From the NCBI RefSeq assembly GCF_021738965.1, contig NZ_JAKKOQ010000018.1, positions 1-51,341 on the forward strand: a DNA stretch of 51,341 nucleotides, read 5' to 3'. Under the pieces are notes generated by a model. That model was not told where the DNA came from. It ran no database searches and saw only the letters and a program-made list of their open reading frames with translations. Shown here piece by piece: positions 50,063-51,341 of the stretch (position 1 is the stretch's first letter; every line of letters begins with the position of its first letter). The translations under genes were made by a program, and so were the position numbers. Source of the DNA: Gordonia zhenghanii (GTDB taxonomy: Bacteria; Actinomycetota; Actinomycetes; Mycobacteriales; Mycobacteriaceae).

Positions 50063-51190
50063 TCAGAAGCGGTCTGGCGCGACGTCGTCGGCCTGCACCC
50101 CGCCAGCGACGACCTCGGCGGGCAGCTCGACTCCGCGGAAGATCGCGGCTCCGGCCCGGGCCAGGCCGTCGGCCATCTGGATGCCGTAGCCGCCTTGGCC
50201 TGCGAACCAGAAGAAGCCGTCGACGCCTGGATCGAAGCCGACGACCGGCGAGCGGTCGGGGGCGAAGGTGCGCAGGCCCGCCCACGAGGAGCGGACGTGC
50301 CGAAGGTTCAGGTCGGTGACCTCGTTGATCGACTCGATGGCGCGGGCGATCTCCAGGTCTGCCGGCCGGACATCGTGCGGGTGGCTCGGAGTCTCGTCCG
50401 CTGGCGAACACAACAGGCCGTTGGCCTCGGGCCTGATGTAGAAAGCGGCGTCGAGGTCGTCGACCACGGGCAGCGTCGACGTCGTCAATGAGTCGGGTGC
50501 GTCGACGCCGAAGATCGTCCGGATCTTGGGGCTCAAACCGGCCGGGGCGGCGCCTGCGAGGTCGGCGACGGCGTCGGCCCACGCTCCGGCGGCGTCGACG
50601 ACGACCGCTGCGCTCACGGTGTCGCCGTCTGGGAGAGTGACCGTCCACGTCCCGTTCGCCCGCTCGAGGGCGGTCGCTGTGGCACGAGTGCGGATCTCGC
50701 CTCCGCGTCGTCGGAGTCCGCGGACATACCCCTGGTGCAGGGCGTGGACGTCGATGTCCATGGCCGTCGGGTCGATCAGCGCGGACTCGATCGCGTCGCG
50801 CCGAAGGTACGGCACGAGCGCGGCCGCATCGTCGACCGACAACATCTCGACGGCCGGAGCTTGCCGACGAACCTCGTCACGGAATGCGGTGAGGGCATCG
50901 CCGCGCCCTTCTCGGGCGAAGACGAGGTAAGGCCGTGGGGTGAGGATCGGCCTGTCGAACTCTTCGGACGGGTCGGTGAGGAACGCGCGGCTCGCACCGG
51001 TGAGCGCCCGCACCGTCGCGTTGCCGAACGTCTCGAGGTAGAGGGCGGCCGACCGCCCCGTCGTGTGGAACGCGAGCGTGCCCTCCTGCTCGACGAGACA
51101 GACTCGCCGGTCCGCGGCCAACTCGTAGCCGATGGACACTCCGGCGATCCCGCCGCCGATCACGACGACGTCGAATGCTGTCGCAGTCAC
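50063..51190 (-). CDS. FAD-dependent oxidoreductase (DAO family)
   Basis: 375 residues from GTG 51190, chosen for GGAGGTG 5 bp upstream. Begins with the dinucleotide motif VVVIGGGIAGVSIGYELA, then TGRSAALYLETFG and a C-terminal FFWFAGQGGYGIQMADGLAR typical of the D-amino-acid/glycine-oxidase superfamily. It probably oxidises a small amine or hydroxy acid; the exact substrate is unknown. It is convergent with fumC, 24 bp apart, and is the last real gene of the window. Confidence 0.85.
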   Translation of the reverse strand: MTATAFDVVVIGGGIAGVSIGYELAADRRVCLVEQEGTLAFHTTGRSAALYLETFGNATVRALTGASRAFLTDPSEEFDRPILTPRPYLVFAREGRGDALTAFRDEVRRQAPAVEMLSVDDAAALVPYLRRDAIESALIDPTAMDIDVHALHQGYVRGLRRRGGEIRTRATATALERANGTWTVTLPDGDTVSAAVVVDAAGAWADAVADLAGAAPAGLSPKIRTIFGVDAPDSLTTSTLPVVDDLDAAFYIRPEANGLLCSPADETPSHPHDVRPADLEIARAIESINEVTDLNLRHVRSSWAGLRTFAPDRSPVVGFDPGVDGFFWFAGQGGYGIQMADGLARAGAAIFRGVELPAEVVAGGVQADDVAPDRF

Positions 51191-51270
51191 GGATCCACCT
51201 CCTGGTCCCAGGGTAGGAGAGCTCTGCTCGTTGGTCGAGCCTCGCCGTCTCCGCTCACACAAACGGCGTT

Positions 51271-51341
51271 GGCGCCCCCCGGGGGGGGGGCGCCCCCCCG
51301 GGTCGGGGGCGACCTGGCCCCATCGACATGGGTGGGCCCCC
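51271..51341. other. G/C homopolymer, fold-back sequence at the window end
   Basis: Runs of C6, G10 and C7 follow each other at 51275-51299, then GGCCCCAT…ATGGG…GGGCC nearly self-complements. Nothing like it occurs elsewhere in the window. It looks like a read-end or contig-end artefact rather than biology; no gene is present. Confidence 0.6.

Overview
The window is high-GC DNA with dense, often overlapping genes and frequent GTG starts. The order lpqU-like transglycosylase, eno, ftsB/divIC-like, DUF501, ppx/gppA matches the conserved Rv1022-Rv1026 neighbourhood. Together with a DesA3-like desaturase/reductase pair, an MmpL exporter, FadE-type dehydrogenases and an Rv0183-like lipase, this points to a mycolic-acid actinobacterium (Mycobacteriales). 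EfeUOB, 13E12-type HNH and DUF559 genes make a Gordonia-like genus the best guess; this is inference, not a match to a database.

Layout. 1-788: 3' part of a DUF222/HNH gene. 801-4332: efeUOB iron-uptake operon (minus strand) with a good promoter and a DtxR/IdeR-type iron box. 4350-7319: TetR regulator, MpaB/Lcp-like haem oxygenase and an SRPBCC-DUF5995 protein. 7434-11656: lpqU-eno-ftsB-DUF501-ppx. 11653-15353: DUF4395 membrane protein, RecQ, a 75-aa protein and a lipase-like hydrolase. 15414-18496: desaturase and its ferredoxin reductase, divergent from a FabR/DesT-like TetR. 18551-21920: Ser/Thr kinase followed by two tandem beta-lactamase-fold exported proteins. 21917-25465: M20 peptidase, then pirin, MarR and pirin genes with overlapping ends. 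25647-30448: aquaporin, coiled-coil protein, monoacylglycerol lipase, large acyl-CoA dehydrogenase, SDR. 30452-32808: two small or hypothetical genes and a second Ser/Thr kinase. 32835-37184: TetR, MmpL, YibE/F. 37217-39878: acyl-CoA dehydrogenase, TetR, SDR. 39881-40897: a DUF559/AbiEi-like nuclease gene enclosed by two copies of one palindromic repeat. 40880-43571: trpF and a GlcNAc/glucose-type PTS permease. 43676-48579: siderophore uptake operon (binding lipoprotein, two permeases, ATPase, siderophore-interacting reductase) with a candidate iron box. 48629-51190: fumC and an FAD oxidoreductase. 51271-51341: G/C homopolymer sequence that looks like a contig-end artefact.

Two iron-acquisition systems (ferrous EfeUOB and ferric-siderophore ABC) bracket the window, each with an iron-box-like site. 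Several regulator/target pairs carry visible palindromes next to the start codons they probably control.

The strongest candidate for something not yet described is the palindrome-nuclease-palindrome unit at 39881-40897. Its repeat arms also supply the last codons and stop codons of two unrelated genes. I saw no tRNA, rRNA, CRISPR array, IS element or prophage, and no gene-free stretch longer than 300 bases.
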